Shown: positions 26,709-40,200 of the stretch, piece after piece | Layout of the letters: every line of letters begins with the position of its first letter | Position numbering within the stretch: the stretch's first letter is position 1 | Origin: Sycobia sp. Sy_11 | Taxonomy: Eukaryota; Arthropoda; Insecta; Hymenoptera; Epichrysomallidae | Reading direction: 5' to 3' | DNA length: 64,000 nucleotides | Assembly: GCA_018907035.1 (NCBI GenBank) | Contig: JACCIC010000221.1 | Location: forward strand, 197,501-261,500 | The notes under the pieces: model-generated | Told to the model about the DNA's origin: nothing | What the model saw: only the letters and a program-made list of their open reading frames with translations | Databases searched by the model: none | Position numbers and translations under genes: made by a program

Positions 26709-27102
26709 TATGCTTTTTCGATTGATTTAATTGCAAGACTCTATTTCACAGTTATACGCAGAAGCTTCAAAATGCAAAATTTTATTCAATGAAACTATTT
26801 TCAAATTAAAAGCAAAAATGAGTTACTGAATAAGAAAATAGTTTATTTAAATATACAGTTGAATAATTGTAGGTGTATTAGTGTATTATTTGACCTTGAT
26901 TTGTAGCAAAACCATAAGCGTTAAGTTTGCAAGATTAATTTCTTAGCTTTCAGTTTAACATACAGAGGAAAGATTCATATTATAGTTTTATATCACGTAA
27001 AATAGTTTTTCTTTTTCGTTCACTTTATCGTTATGCCAGTAAATCAAGTGCGCACGCGACCGCGTCATACAATCGTTTCGGTTAGTCTCGTCGTCCACAG
27101 TA

Positions 27103-27104
<2 letters not shown>

Positions 27105-27158
<54 letters not shown>
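27105..27158. repeat. (TA)n microsatellite just 3' of orcokinin
   Basis: A TA run of about 54 bp begins three bases beyond the orcokinin polyadenylation hexamer on the minus strand. The mRNA 3' end therefore probably falls in or beside it. Confidence 0.97.
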
Positions 27159-27160
<2 letters not shown>

Positions 27161-27166
27161 TTTATT
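27161..27166 (-). other. Orcokinin polyadenylation signal AATAAA
   Basis: Minus-strand AATAAA lies 24 bases after the orcokinin stop codon. It is the only consensus signal before the TA array. Confidence 0.6.
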
Positions 27167-27190
27167 GAACGTAATTTATAGTCGTCCGAC

Positions 27191-27776
27191 TCAGCGGCTC
27201 TGCCGAGCGGCGAGCTTCGACCTCACGGTGGCCGACCGCTTGGCGAAGCCGGGCATGCCGCCGCGGTCGATCTCGTCGAAGTTGCGCTTCTTATTGCCGA
27301 AGCCGGAGAAGCCGGATCTGTCGATCTCGTCCAGGTTGCGCTTGGCGTCGAAGCCCGCGAAGCCGGTGCGATCGATCTCGTCGAAGTTGCGCTTGCTGAA
27401 GCTCGGGAAGCCCGATCTGTCGATCTCGTCGAAGTTGCGCTTGCCGAAGCCCGGGGGGCCGGGCCGATCGAGCACGTCGAAGTCGCGCTTGCTGAAGCCG
27501 GAGAAGCCGGAGCGATCGATCTCGTCGAAGTTGCGCTTGCCGCCGGCGAGGAGGCCGGCCGGGCCCCCCGAGAGATCGGGCTCGCCGAAGTCGCGCTTGC
27601 TGAAGCCGGAGAAGCCCGATCTGTCGATCTCGTCGAAGTTGCGCTTGCTGAAGCCGGAGAAGCCCGATCTGTCGATCTCGTCGAAGTTGCGCTTGCTGTT
27701 GCTGAGCTCTATCAGATCCTCGGGGAAGAGAACGGCGTCCGAGTATCCCTTTGACGAGATCAAGGGCGCGAGCTTT
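27191..27776 (-). CDS. Orcokinin: Orcokinin exon 4 (peptide-encoding, terminal)
   Basis: The acceptor TATTACAG|A completes an Arg codon split with exon 3. The exon then reads [20 protein letters not shown], a short spacer, and nine KR-flanked peptides. It ends [14 protein letters not shown] and TGA. It is much more GC-rich than the surrounding DNA and internally repetitive in units of about 48 bp. Confidence 0.96.
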
Positions 27777-28377
27777 CTGTAATACATTGGCCAACTTTAA
27801 TATAAAGTTAACATTCTTCCTCGAACGTTTAGTCTTCGAGTATTTTTTTTTTTATATTTCGATATACATCAATGCGATATATATATTTCAATATATTCGA
27901 GATGTATGGATTGGTAAATGAATAAGATACACTGAAAAAAATAATTTGGGTAATTTTAAATAAATATGTTTCTTCATTGAAATTGAAATAACTAACTATT
28001 TGTTTAATAAAAACAACGGTTTTTCATTATCAAAAAAGATATATACAAACGTATTAACTGATTTAGTTGAAACTATATTTTTTTTTAATTTAAAAATGCG
28101 TTAATAATTATTTAAAAAGAATTTATTTAAATCGAATAAATAAAAATGTCAAATTTAACAAATTCTTTTTTTTTAAATCATTAAATATAATTTAATGAGC
28201 ATATCATTAATTTTAATATTTTATTTGTTAAAAATAAAAAAGTTTAAAATATTTCTCGCTAGGTGGATTTGCGTTTGTCCTTGCCACTTGCATATGATGC
28301 ACTACTCTGTCGGTTGCAACATAAGGAGCTTTCGTTTGAAATTAAGTTGCTTTGCGTTGCGTAAAGTAGACAATACA

Positions 28378-28436
<59 letters not shown>

Positions 28437-30123
28437 AATAAATAAATAAATAAAAATGATGAAAAATATGTAAATATAATATATTAATTGAAGTATAATA
28501 TATAAATATAATATTACAAAACATTTATTTAAATTTATAAATTTTTTTTCAGTGTAAGATTGAAATAATTTAACTGTATATATAAGTCTAAACTTAAATA
28601 TATAAGTCCATTGAACTACGTTATAAAATTAGGGAATGAATTTTTGATTTATTTTATGTTTTTAAATGAAACATTATGTTGTATATAATGTAAAATAATA
28701 AATACACAAATTACATAACCTTTTGTACAGCATGAAAGAATTCGCGGAAGGTTCCGAAAATATGATTTGTTGATTTGAAAAGTATTTTGAAAGTATTGAC
28801 CCGAAAAAATTTTTGTTACAGGTCGAATACTTACAAGAGTTCTTTCAGAAAAATATCTCAAATTAAAAAGTTTTTAAAAAGATTTTCGATAACGGTTTTT
28901 TAAAGAATTGTCTTATTCTTTTAGATTTTTTTCTGTTAAAGCTTTCCGGTAAGAAAAGCGGAGATTGTTTTAAAGAGGAAATTTGCTAGGATTTTGTAAG
29001 GATCGGTCGACTTTTTCTAGCATAATCCTAATAAGTTTCCGTTTAAAAAAGAATTTCGTATCTTCTTAGAAAGATTTTGGGCGAAACGTTTTTGGAAGGT
29101 TTCTAGAGTTTTTCTTCAGAATCCTTTTCGAAAAGCTTTGTAAAATGTTCAAATTAGGTTGCTTTCTCGCGAGAAAGATCTATTTTTTCAGAATCCTTTC
29201 AACTCCCCCCCTCCCTGAAAATAATTCTCATATTCATTCGGAAAGCTTTCGGTGAAATGATTCGGATGTTGCCGCTTCGAATTCGTTGGCCAAAGGTAGC
29301 GGTGGTCATAAAAAATTTCTCTTACTACACGGTAGATAAAATTTAACTAAAGCGCATCACGAGAATGATAGAGCGTTAGATACTAATGTCTTACAAGGAT
29401 TGTTTTCAACGTATTCACAGCTATACTTTTCTCAATTTAAACGAAATCCGTTGACCATATCTTAGTCTCTTTCCTTGCCACCTAATTATCAATGCACAAA
29501 TAATGATGATGCAATTAAAAGGCATTAATAAGAGTTAACATAAACTGTATTAAAACATGTCTGTTATTAAGTAAACATTTTCTTGTGTTGTATCAAATAA
29601 ACTATTTTCTTAAATTGAGAAAGTATCTTCTTGAACGAAGGAAGTATTTACTTGATGCAAGAAGAGTCCACTGAAATCAAACCGCGTCGTTTTAAATCGA
29701 TCGAATATTTTCTTAAATTTAAGAAAATAATTTATTTGGTACAAAAAAAAAGTAAATATTTATTTGATATCGGCAAAAATTCTTTTTTTCAGTCTAGAGA
29801 TCGATGACATAAATTACAATAAATATTCATCGCGACGATAAGCCAGATCGTGCAGAAGCCTTCTACGGCATTCGTATGACAGAGCTGAAAGTCGATTTAG
29901 CCGAGAAAACACAGCGCTCGACACGAGCCGCCCGTTGTGCTGCCTGGCACAGTGTTGCTGGATAAGAATGTAGCTGGCCAAGCCTGCAAAGGATCCCGGC
30001 TTCCTCTAATATTTGTACCGGCGCAGATTGCGATGAACGAAAGTGTTTTCAAACGGATGCGCCAATGGATCGTCCATTGCATTCTGTCCACTTCAGTATG
30101 TATGCGCGCGTATTTTCGCAGAG

Positions 30124-30154
<31 letters not shown>

Positions 30155-33100
30155 TTCCTCGATGCGTCGGAGGAGTGTTTGGCCGCGGAAATTGGATGCA
30201 CTGGCGAAGCGAGATCACGGGGTTCTCCGCCACTGGGCAGAGCCGCGCACCGGGTGCCGATTAACTCTCTTATCGACCGGGGCTCGCTCGACTCGTTTAT
30301 GCACGTATATACACTCGCTCGAGGAGAATGGCGAATCGAATGGTACGCTCTCCGCTCTCGCGCGTTCACGTCCCGGGTTTTTTTTTTTCGACCCCGGTCG
30401 TGTTGCTGTACATTACGGTCGGAATGCGGGGCGCGAGGGGGATGGGGGATGAGAAGTAACGGGTCGACGAGACGACTTTTTTGCTTTTCGTACGTCTCGG
30501 GATAGGTGTGCGGGCGTCTGAAGGGCCGAGGGATCGTTACGTTACCGTTATTGTTGTAAACGAGTTTTACATATAGGAAAAGCTGCCCGCTAAACAAATT
30601 CACCGGATGATCGTTTATGTTTATGAATAGCTGATCTGCTCGCTGTTTCTTATATCGATGCCGAGCATCTAATTTTCGACGTTAACAATTAATCGCGCGT
30701 GTTAATCGATGCTTTTTTTTCGCAATTCCCATAATGGCAACAATGAATTATCGTTGAGGAGACGCCTGATCAAGTATATAAATAAAATGAAAAATTGTCA
30801 ATTTTTGAAAATTGTAAAAAAAAACAGCAATGGATATATTGCAAAGCTGTCCAATTTACTTTAAGCGCGATATTTAAATTCGAGATGAAAATTTTCGTTC
30901 ATTGTCGTTCGTCAGAAGTAACAGTATATTAATAATCTCACATTTGTCAGCAGATTTTATTAAAAAGATGTATGCCACTTCTGTAAAAATACTTTGGCTT
31001 TCCTTGATCATTTCTATTTTAATTTATATTTCTTAACATCAGATTGCAAATATTCAAATAATAAAAAAAAAATAATAATAGCAGTAAAATTAATAAATAT
31101 GTACATGCGTCTCTAAATTACTGCATGAAATAGAGATACTGATTTCAATCAATACTGATTACTAATATATATATATATGGAATTGCTAATATCTCGTTAA
31201 AAACCAAGCCCGCGATCTTCAAATTTAAAAGAATCATTGTTATATATACTAAATTTCATAACGTACTCCTCGTTTTTTTCTCTACTTACTTAGTTCAATT
31301 CTGTCGTACTTCCACAATTATTGGAACGGTATCTTGTATTCTGTTATTTATTTTCGATAAGAATCTCACCGTTTTTCACATACAATTTGATACAGTGATA
31401 TAATAGAGCAAACATAACAGACCCGTTATAATTATGTTAATACAGTCGACTTATACAATTTTTAAAATAATATTTAGAATTTTACATTTTTATACTTTCA
31501 CGTTTTATGTCAGAAAAATAAAACTTTTTATTTTCTTTTGATGTACACCATTTATTTTACTTTCATAAAGATAAAAATTGAACAATCACAATAATAAAAG
31601 AGATGCAATCTATTCAGTAATAATTTTATTACTCTAAACTTATCTAGTTATATATTGATATGGAAAAATATGAATTTTCGTTTGGATATATTTTCAATCT
31701 CATTATATGAATGAAAATTTAATTACATGATTATTTGCGGATAAAAGCCTCCATTGAGTCACATATAGTCGAATTTTGGATTACGCCCTGCATTACGGAT
31801 AAAACGAGGGCCCCGTTAAAACTGAACTGCGAACATCATCTTTGATAAAGTGAATTGTTTAAACTTGATTTTAATTATTGCGCGACAGACGCCTTTTTCA
31901 TTAATGCAATTACAAGGCAGTTTTGTTTCAATGCAAAAGCAATTGGATTTTCTCTCGGTATCAAAATAATATTAAGTTATGGGCAGGATTTTTTAAAATT
32001 AGATTTCTTCCGCACGGATCATCCGTGTTTATAATGAACGGTAAATTTAAAAGAATTTTTGACTGTAAGGTAGGTAAGCTCAATTTTAGTCTAAATCTGT
32101 GAAAAAGTATATTGGAAAAATTAGAGAAACTATGCTATTTTATCATTAGAGATTTGGACAGCATTTTACAAAGAATCTTTACGAGTTTCAGTTTTATTTA
32201 AAACCATGAGACTAATTATACTGGTCTACATTGTAATTGCATTCTAGGATTTTTAATCTTTTCTAATACTGTATTGGCGTATATAGCGCATGAAAATATC
32301 GAAAATTACGCATATAACGTAACAAATTAAAAAAAGTTTAAAATATAATCGGACCGTCGAGCTCACTTTTATACAGATCGCACAAAATACGCCCTTATTG
32401 CTAACAACCTCGTATACGTAACAATTAAGTTATTGCAAATTTTAGCCAATCCTTACCTTCATTTACGCCTATTTGGCATTCCTGCCAAAGAGTCGAGTAA
32501 ATTTATTTAACAGACCGGTAGTGAGCGGGTTGTTTCTAAATTTTCTAAAACTAAATATCGCAAAATCAAAGTTTGCAAACGTTACTCGAAACTTTACAGC
32601 AATCGAGAGTATGATAGGATGTAATAGAAGGTAATAATTAACCAACATTTCTGATATTATTCACGAGAACTTATGATTAAATTCTAATATTATGAAATAA
32701 TGAATTGCAATCGTAGCTAATGAGTAGCACAAGACAAAATTTTTGAGGCTTTAAAAATTTAATGAAAAAGCAAGGTTACACACTCTCTTGCTGTTGAGCC
32801 TAGTTGGTAGCCTAGGGACGAAACGTGTCTTTTCACTATCTTTTTATTACTTTATTATCACCTATTCCTTTTCAAGCCCCTCTCATTTATGTATAATATA
32901 TATAATTTTCTAATTTATTAATTTTTTATTTAATTTTTTCAAATTAAATTAAAACTTAATTTTTTCAAATTTGAACAATTCCGTCTTGTATAATTTATTA
33001 GAGATTGATATGCAACGAAAATATGTATAACTGCAGAAATACAATTACTTTTGCAGTTCAGCAGTATTATTAGTCCGTACCACGGATTTCGGCGAGAGGC

Positions 33101-34233
33101 GGTGCGTAACGGCAGCTTTAGATATAAAAGGATCGAAGCAAATTGTATGTTTATTATTATATTAACGTGAATAAAGGTAGCGCGGAAAGTTTCTCAGATA
33201 CTATTCACGTATTGCAATTATACGTTCTTTATTCGTTACTCATATTCTGTACATCGATTACGCCTTGCATTTTATCAATTCAATGAAGCATCCCGATCAC
33301 GATAAAATATATTATTTCCATGATCATATCAACGGTGACAATTGCAATTAAAAATTAACAACCGCCTGCCAAATTTTCCAATGCCTCTTGCTCGATCGCG
33401 AAAAATTGGCTCGAACAGCCCTCTGCTCGACGCTACACTCTACTTTATAGGCAGTTTTTCCCTTAAATTCGCCTCTTTATCTAACGACGAGGCAACGGCT
33501 CTAGCGGGCAATTTACCATACGTCGTCAGCTATCGCTGAAAATATTCCGTGACGCCGATCGGTAACGCGCACCTTCTCTCCGTAAACCGTCGATTGCGAT
33601 TCTTATTATCATTTATCCCGGCGTCCGTAAATTGCCCGAGCGGATGCGAGGGCACGCGTACATCGGGAAGGTTAAACAAGCACGGCGGTCGGAGGGCGGT
33701 GTGGGAGGACGAAGGGGGACCGTTGTACCGTGAAATTTTACTACTTCAGTTAGTCGCGCACGTAACGGCGCCCGGGCGCGAGCTATTCACCCGGAAACCG
33801 ATTCTACGGCACATGCATATTACTCCGATGCATGCTCGATTAACGCCGCATCACGTACACGGCGATCGTCGCGGACGTCGGAATAACCAGCCGAGGCTGG
33901 TCGGAGAAGGGGGGGGGGAGGAGGAGCGGGCCGGGGCGGGAAATCGATATACACACAGGCGCGATTTACGGAGCGTCGAGCGCCGAGGACTCGCGAAGGG
34001 ACCGACGGGACGCGCGAATGCGAAGTACCGCGTGCGTGCTGGTTCCGTGAGCGGTTGCGTCGCAGACGTGGACGAGTCGAGGAAATAAGGGCGCAGGTGT
34101 CGCGGCTGAGATATAATTGCGGGGAAATTGGGGCATTAGGGCGAGATGCCAGATTATGGAAGTCAGAAGAGATCGTGCGAATTTTCAAAGTTTTACAATT
34201 TTTTACAATACATGCGTATTGCTTGAAAAAATA

Positions 34234-34291
<58 letters not shown>

Positions 34292-34809
34292 CAAAACTGA
34301 CTTACACGTTGTATATAATTTTCGTATTTACAGTAATTAAATTAAGTATGATCTTGTTTTGATAATCCATTAAGTTATTATTATTATTATTATTTTTGTA
34401 AACTTCGACAAATTTTAAATCGAATAATAATTAAAGAATACGTTACGCGATTGAAATAATAACTGTTACAAGCAAGCATAGATTTATATGAAAAAGAAGT
34501 GTAAAGTGGGCGGAATCTGAGTATGTATATGTATATCTATATACATTCATATACGAACAAAAAAATAAAACTGGAACTCGTTAGAAAAGCAAACAAGCCC
34601 GGGAAAAGGCTGAACAAACGTCGGGTCATATGGAGAGGAGATTGGCTCGGGCTTGAATATATCTCGGGAGCATTGTGACAAGATTTTCTCCTTTATTTCT
34701 CGCCAGGCCGCCCGTTGTTGCTCCCTTGCGGCGCTTACAACTGAAACGACTTTTCGCCCTCGTATTATATTATATACGTGCCGACTGTAAGGGCGCGGTC
34801 GTAATTATA

Positions 34810-34859
<50 letters not shown>

Positions 34860-34898
34860 TGCTTTTTTGACTTAAAGAAATAGACGGCGAGAAGTAAC

Positions 34899-34936
<38 letters not shown>

Positions 34937-37093
34937 GAGAGAGAGAGAGAGAAACCTATAAATTTTAGATTTAAGATTTTACAAAAAAAATATTAATATG
35001 TTTAATATATTATTATCTTGTGATTGGTCTGACAATATCCTGATCTACACTACTGAAACATTTTATTTACTGTTGCTTTTTACTATAACTCGCTTAAAAT
35101 TCATTGTTTACATAAATTGTATAATAATTAACTAACCACGAGTGATATTTGTAGTAAATAATTTGTTTTTTAAGTGAAATATCTACATTTTTTTGAATAA
35201 TTATATTTAAGTATTTCAAGCGTAAAAGTATATTTCATGCTTCAATTTGAAAGATATGATTTCCTTGAAAATATCTAATTAAAGTACTCATTTAAATCAC
35301 TGTTAAAAGTTTTAATAAATTTATTATCATTGTAATTAATATTGTTTAAATTAAATATTACGTTGTTTTTTATTTATAATAGTAGTGATTTCACTTTACC
35401 TAAGATTTATACTTGTAATATGCATAAAAAGTTCATTTTTTAAATTGGTTTACTTCGTAAAGCACAGAGTAAAATTCTTATATACTTCTGATGTTTTTTG
35501 AATTGAATAAAAAAATAATTGATTAACTCACACTGCATTATCAAAATAGCATCTTCAAAGATTCGCATAAAATTTATACAGTTGATGCGAGATACTTTTT
35601 ATAACAACAAGCAATCATTTTTACAACTAGATGTATACATTACAAGTTATTGAAATAAGAATTTGCAGTAAATCGATACACGGAGACGCTGATAAATGAA
35701 AATACGGAAATATATTTACATGTCCGCGCGTCGATAAACCAAAACTTGAATTATCAATAATGAATGACAACACATGCGAATATATGTATATATATCTATA
35801 TATATTTACCTATGACCATATTTTTTATTCTGATCGTAACCGACGCTTCCGTAGGCCGTCTGCGAATTTCCCGTCAAATGGCTGCTTTCTTCCTGGTTCT
35901 TCATTGCGGCGGCACCTGTTACGAGGAAAAAAAAGCAAAAACAAACGGAAAAACTATTATCGTAAAAACTGCCTTAATAAAAAGAGTCATTTTGTTTTAA
36001 AAAAAAAAAAATTACTTTGAAAACTTGACGAGTTATCGCACATACAAGGCTGGCAAAATTCAATGCTTTTCTATATAGATTAATAAAACTTTTTATTGCG
36101 TGAGAGAAACTAATAAAGACATAACGAATGCATGCGCATAAGAATTTTTTTTTTTTACTTTTAATATACGTTAAATGCAGATTATTTTTTAACGCATGAA
36201 TATTAAAATTCTTTAGGCAAGGGTACAGGTTGTATACAATGAAAACGGTATATCGAGCGGAAAAATTCTTTATTCAATAGATGTACCGGAAATGTATACA
36301 GGCTTCGAAAAAAATACCTATAATCAAGAAAAACGCAGCGGTTATCGTATTTATGATTTCGATATTTCGCGGGCGGATCGCGTAGAGAGTTTTGCTGTCG
36401 GTGCAGATGCTGCGCAAGTGCGATGTCGTTGCTCAGTGTATGTCAGCTCAAAAGTAAGCTCAAAATAATCGTGCTTATGATTTAATTATTTCCTTTATCG
36501 TAGTCCTCGGTCTAATTGATCAGTGCTCGTAATCGTCCGTACACTACGTTTTATCCTCGATGCACCTAGAAAAATAACAAAGATTCATCGAAGCTGAATG
36601 TAAATGCGATTCTTTTGCGTATTATTTACATATAGAGAAAATATACTTGGCTTCGTTCTTGAAAAAAAAAAAAAAACAACTGAAAACTATGCTCATTCGC
36701 TGATACATATTTTACCTCCCTCCACCATCACCCCCCTTTCACAACTTAAAACATTTATTCGAGTAAATAAACATAACTCGTGCATCTCGATCAAAGAGAG
36801 GCTGCCGAGCTGAAAAAATGCCATTGTTATAATAGATGCTAAGTTTAACAAACAGATTATACGTTTATATTTACTTAAAAGCTTTCTCTCCAGTTTATAC
36901 AGCAGTAGACATAGAGCGCGCGCGCAACAAAAAAGATTCATCATTTCTTTCGTACGGTGAATGCACGGCTGCAGGGAATTAGTAAAAAGGGAGGGGGGAG
37001 GAAGTTATTTTTCCCCCTCGAACCGATACGCCGAAGAGGAATAAAAGCGTGAAAATTTTCTTCGCGATCCCCTTGTTGAATGTTGATCAAAGT

Positions 37094-37143
<50 letters not shown>

Positions 37144-37200
37144 GTAACCGTAGTTACGGACGGCTCTTTCAACAGATACGAGAATACATTGGAAATTACG

Positions 37201-37255
<55 letters not shown>

Positions 37256-40200
37256 AATTTATGGTTTGAATTTTAAATTGCACATACGTCTAACTGTATA
37301 CGGGGATTATTTTGATTTTAAATCGCGCAAGAGACGTGCGAGCATGGAGGAAAATAAAACTATTGCGCGGCGCGCATTATACTAATTTATGCGTACGCTA
37401 AGCCGAAGCGTGTGATTCGATTGCAGAAACTTTTTCAAGCAAACGTTATCCCCGCTCGGCCGAGGGTCGTTGAGCGGTGGCCGTGCCGCGGGCAGCAAGA
37501 GGACGATGCACGCTGTTTTTGTTTTTTTCCTCTCTTTCGTCACAATTTCAAAACAACGCGGAATAATGCATTTTCCGTCGTTGCAAATTCAGTCGTCCGA
37601 CAATGGCAATTAAAAATTCCGAGCGCTTAATCTCGCTCCGTATTAGACGATCGGGCCAATTGCGAACAGTCGCGAGATCGTTCGCGCAGGTTTGCGGCGG
37701 CGAAGGCGCGCCACGGGCCGAATGTACGAGACAGATAAGGAGACGAACGTCGAGGTGTAACCCATTGCGCTGAAAAGTTTGCGCTTGGATTCGCGAGGCT
37801 TTCGAGTCGGAATATAACCTGTATAATCCGAATTCCCTCGTTGTGCCACCGCGATAGATCTTGGTTATACTTGTGCGAAAATTATTATTGCAAATTATTG
37901 CGATCCGCGCGTGTTACATGTGGCATCGACAATAATTTGATTAATGGCCTTTTAATTAGTTCGTAAAATAGTTACTCTAGAATAAATTACAGAGATGTCA
38001 GGGCGTACTAAAATTAAACACTATTACTTTCGAGATTTCGACGAAGACATTGGAATATTTTAGTTTTCGAATTGCTTAGCAAATTATATGTCAACCATTA
38101 TACATCAATATAATGTTTGCTGTAAAAAATTCACGTCATATATGAAAAGCGACGTACTTAAAATTTGTCCGACTGATCAAAAGCGTTCGAAAAAAAATTT
38201 CTAGACTATTGTGACAACCATCGGACAAGATAGAAAGATACCTGTTAAAAAATATAAGATTTCAGATTATTTCATGGGTTAGCGTCGAATATACGCACAT
38301 CTACGAAAAATTAATAATAAATCTTGATCTATATATTGATCTTAAAATTCATAATTGTGTTTTATAAGTAACTGAAGAAATGAAAAATTTAAATTTAAAC
38401 ATTATTTATTTTTCAATTCTCACATAGATAAGGTTTTTTTTTGTTGAAAGAACTACGTCAAATCTGCCACGAAAACTCAGTTGCTGAACGTTAAATAAAA
38501 TTATTACACAATCTAATTTCATTAATGTAAAATTCCTTACATTCGGTAATTGTATATTGTAATTACACAATCTACATTAGATCGACTCGAGTCCTTAGTT
38601 AAGCCCCAAAATCTGCGATTTTTCCAAAGGGCCAACGATCCGATTACGTCGAGAACTGCTTCACGGTGAAATGTACACGACGCGAATCCAAGATAATTTC
38701 AGATATTTCTCAAACTATGTCAGTGACGCACGCCCGTGACGAGTGGCGCGCAGTAGCGCCGATACTCGTGTCTATCAAACGAATTTGCGCGCGACCGCGT
38801 GATCGTGCAGCGCCTGTGCCGCTGTATGTTGTACCTTGCCCCTCCGCCCCTCCCCCGCATCTTCAGCAATCGAGCGCCAAATCGGAAAACCGAGGGTACT
38901 CCGACTCTTCCCTAATCTAATCGCAGTCGGCGATTTTACGAAGGTGCCGTTAGTTTCCGATTTCTCTTCCTCCAAAGGTCGCGCGCGCGCGCGCACTTCC
39001 ATGCCCGCCCCGTCGCCTTTCTGATCCCTTCTATTTCCGATACGCTCAACACTTCTAAGTATAGTCAATACTTACCTGGGCTCGAGGATAATCGTCGATT
39101 TCCGGGAAAATTCCTCTCCGCGGATCGACGGAAAATTCGTCACTTTGTCCAATTATACGGATATTGCTCGCCAGCGACGTGGCATCGCCGCTTCTCGCGG
39201 AGACGCGCGCCCGCAACGAATCGTGTGGCTCTTTGACTTTTCTCCCCGTTCGATACTTACGCAGACGGACGACGTCGTATAGATTTGGAAAATTTCGATT
39301 CGCCAGCGCCGGAGGAACTGAGCGTCCAATTCCAGCGTGAATTACTTATTTATTCGTCGTATTATTCTTGCGCCGAGGCGACGCGATGCGCCGCTCTTGT
39401 TAAGCTTCTTACTCGCTCCTTTTATCGAAGCAAGCATAACCAACTTTCGATACAGAGTCAAGCGGATGGTACATTAATCGGATTACAAGGGGACTTCAGT
39501 GGATTTTCAGCGAACAGGCCATTGTTTGAAAAATTAATTTATATATAATTTTTACTGCCGCTTTTCGATTTAGTTCCTGTGAGACGTTCCTTTGCCAAAT
39601 AGGAAATGAACATTACAATTGTGTTGTTTTAATTGAATATATAATATGAAAATAAAAATAATAGAAAAATAAATAAAAATATTTTTTTAGACATTCTTTT
39701 AAAGAGAAAAAGCATTACAAAGCCTACGATTATTCCAGTTGATTCCCAACTATTTAGATTGTATTTTAATATATTTTAATAATTTTTTAATTATAATTTT
39801 TGGAATAATAATCTTTAATGAGTATTGTATTACTTTCTTATTTACGGCTCCACGTTATTGTATATTTAATATTCATCTATCTCTCTTTATTCTGATATAC
39901 ATCCGCTAATTATAGTGGGATTTGGATTCCATTACGTCGAACCAGTGATCAAAACATTAATATAATCGGACAAACGATCGTCCCGAAAGTGACGCCGTTG
40001 TAAACGTTTTCGATTCGTATTACGCATCGTGCGCGCGTCGATTTTGCGATGCGCGTTCAAGACTATTTTCATATGCTCAACGTTCCCGAAGTCGATCACT
40101 ATTAGTCAATCTCTACGGCTGCAACGAACGTAATTTTTACAATTCCGTAGACAACGTCGCAATTCCAATTCGTAATTTTATCTGTGATTTTTCAGTTAAA

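Larger units (their letters stand above)
22424..27160. other. AT-rich intergenic DNA between the coiled-coil gene and orcokinin
   Basis: No gene is supported. It contains an isolated GC-rich island near 24.1-24.4 kb, a possible small ORF-bearing exon at 23.09-23.34 kb and a TA-flanked MITE-like element at 25.96-26.71 kb. The last two may be unrelated to either neighbouring gene. Confidence 0.5.
27777..35809. other. Orcokinin intron 3
   Basis: 8.0 kb. It contains the MITE-like element, a segment around 28.7-29.8 kb with related TTTACTTGAT motifs and a CTTTTTTTCAGTCTAGA end, and a GC island at about 29.9-30.5 kb with (TC)n. A second GC island lies at about 33.55-34.1 kb, with TA arrays near 34.2-34.9 kb. 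Open frames in the GC islands overlap on both strands and match nothing I know. Confidence 0.75.

Noticed and set aside
27033..27794. Plus-strand 249-codon frame and a second minus-strand frame across the orcokinin peptide exon
   Set aside because: These are shadows of the repetitive orcokinin exon. The [15 protein letters not shown] repeats are the antisense of the NFDEIDR units.
29897..30603. Frames of up to 184 codons around the (TC)n tract at 30.1 kb
   Set aside because: The products include Leu-Ser or Arg-Glu repeats caused by the dinucleotide tract. No conserved motif or splice context.
32780..32830. tRNA-like text (GTTGAGCCTAGTTGGTAGCC)
   Set aside because: I could not form a cloverleaf and found no proper B box. 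No tRNA gene was identified anywhere in the window.
33549..34188. 179-codon plus-strand frame and its antisense partner
   Set aside because: GC-rich island with G runs, low-complexity Gly/Arg product, both strands open.
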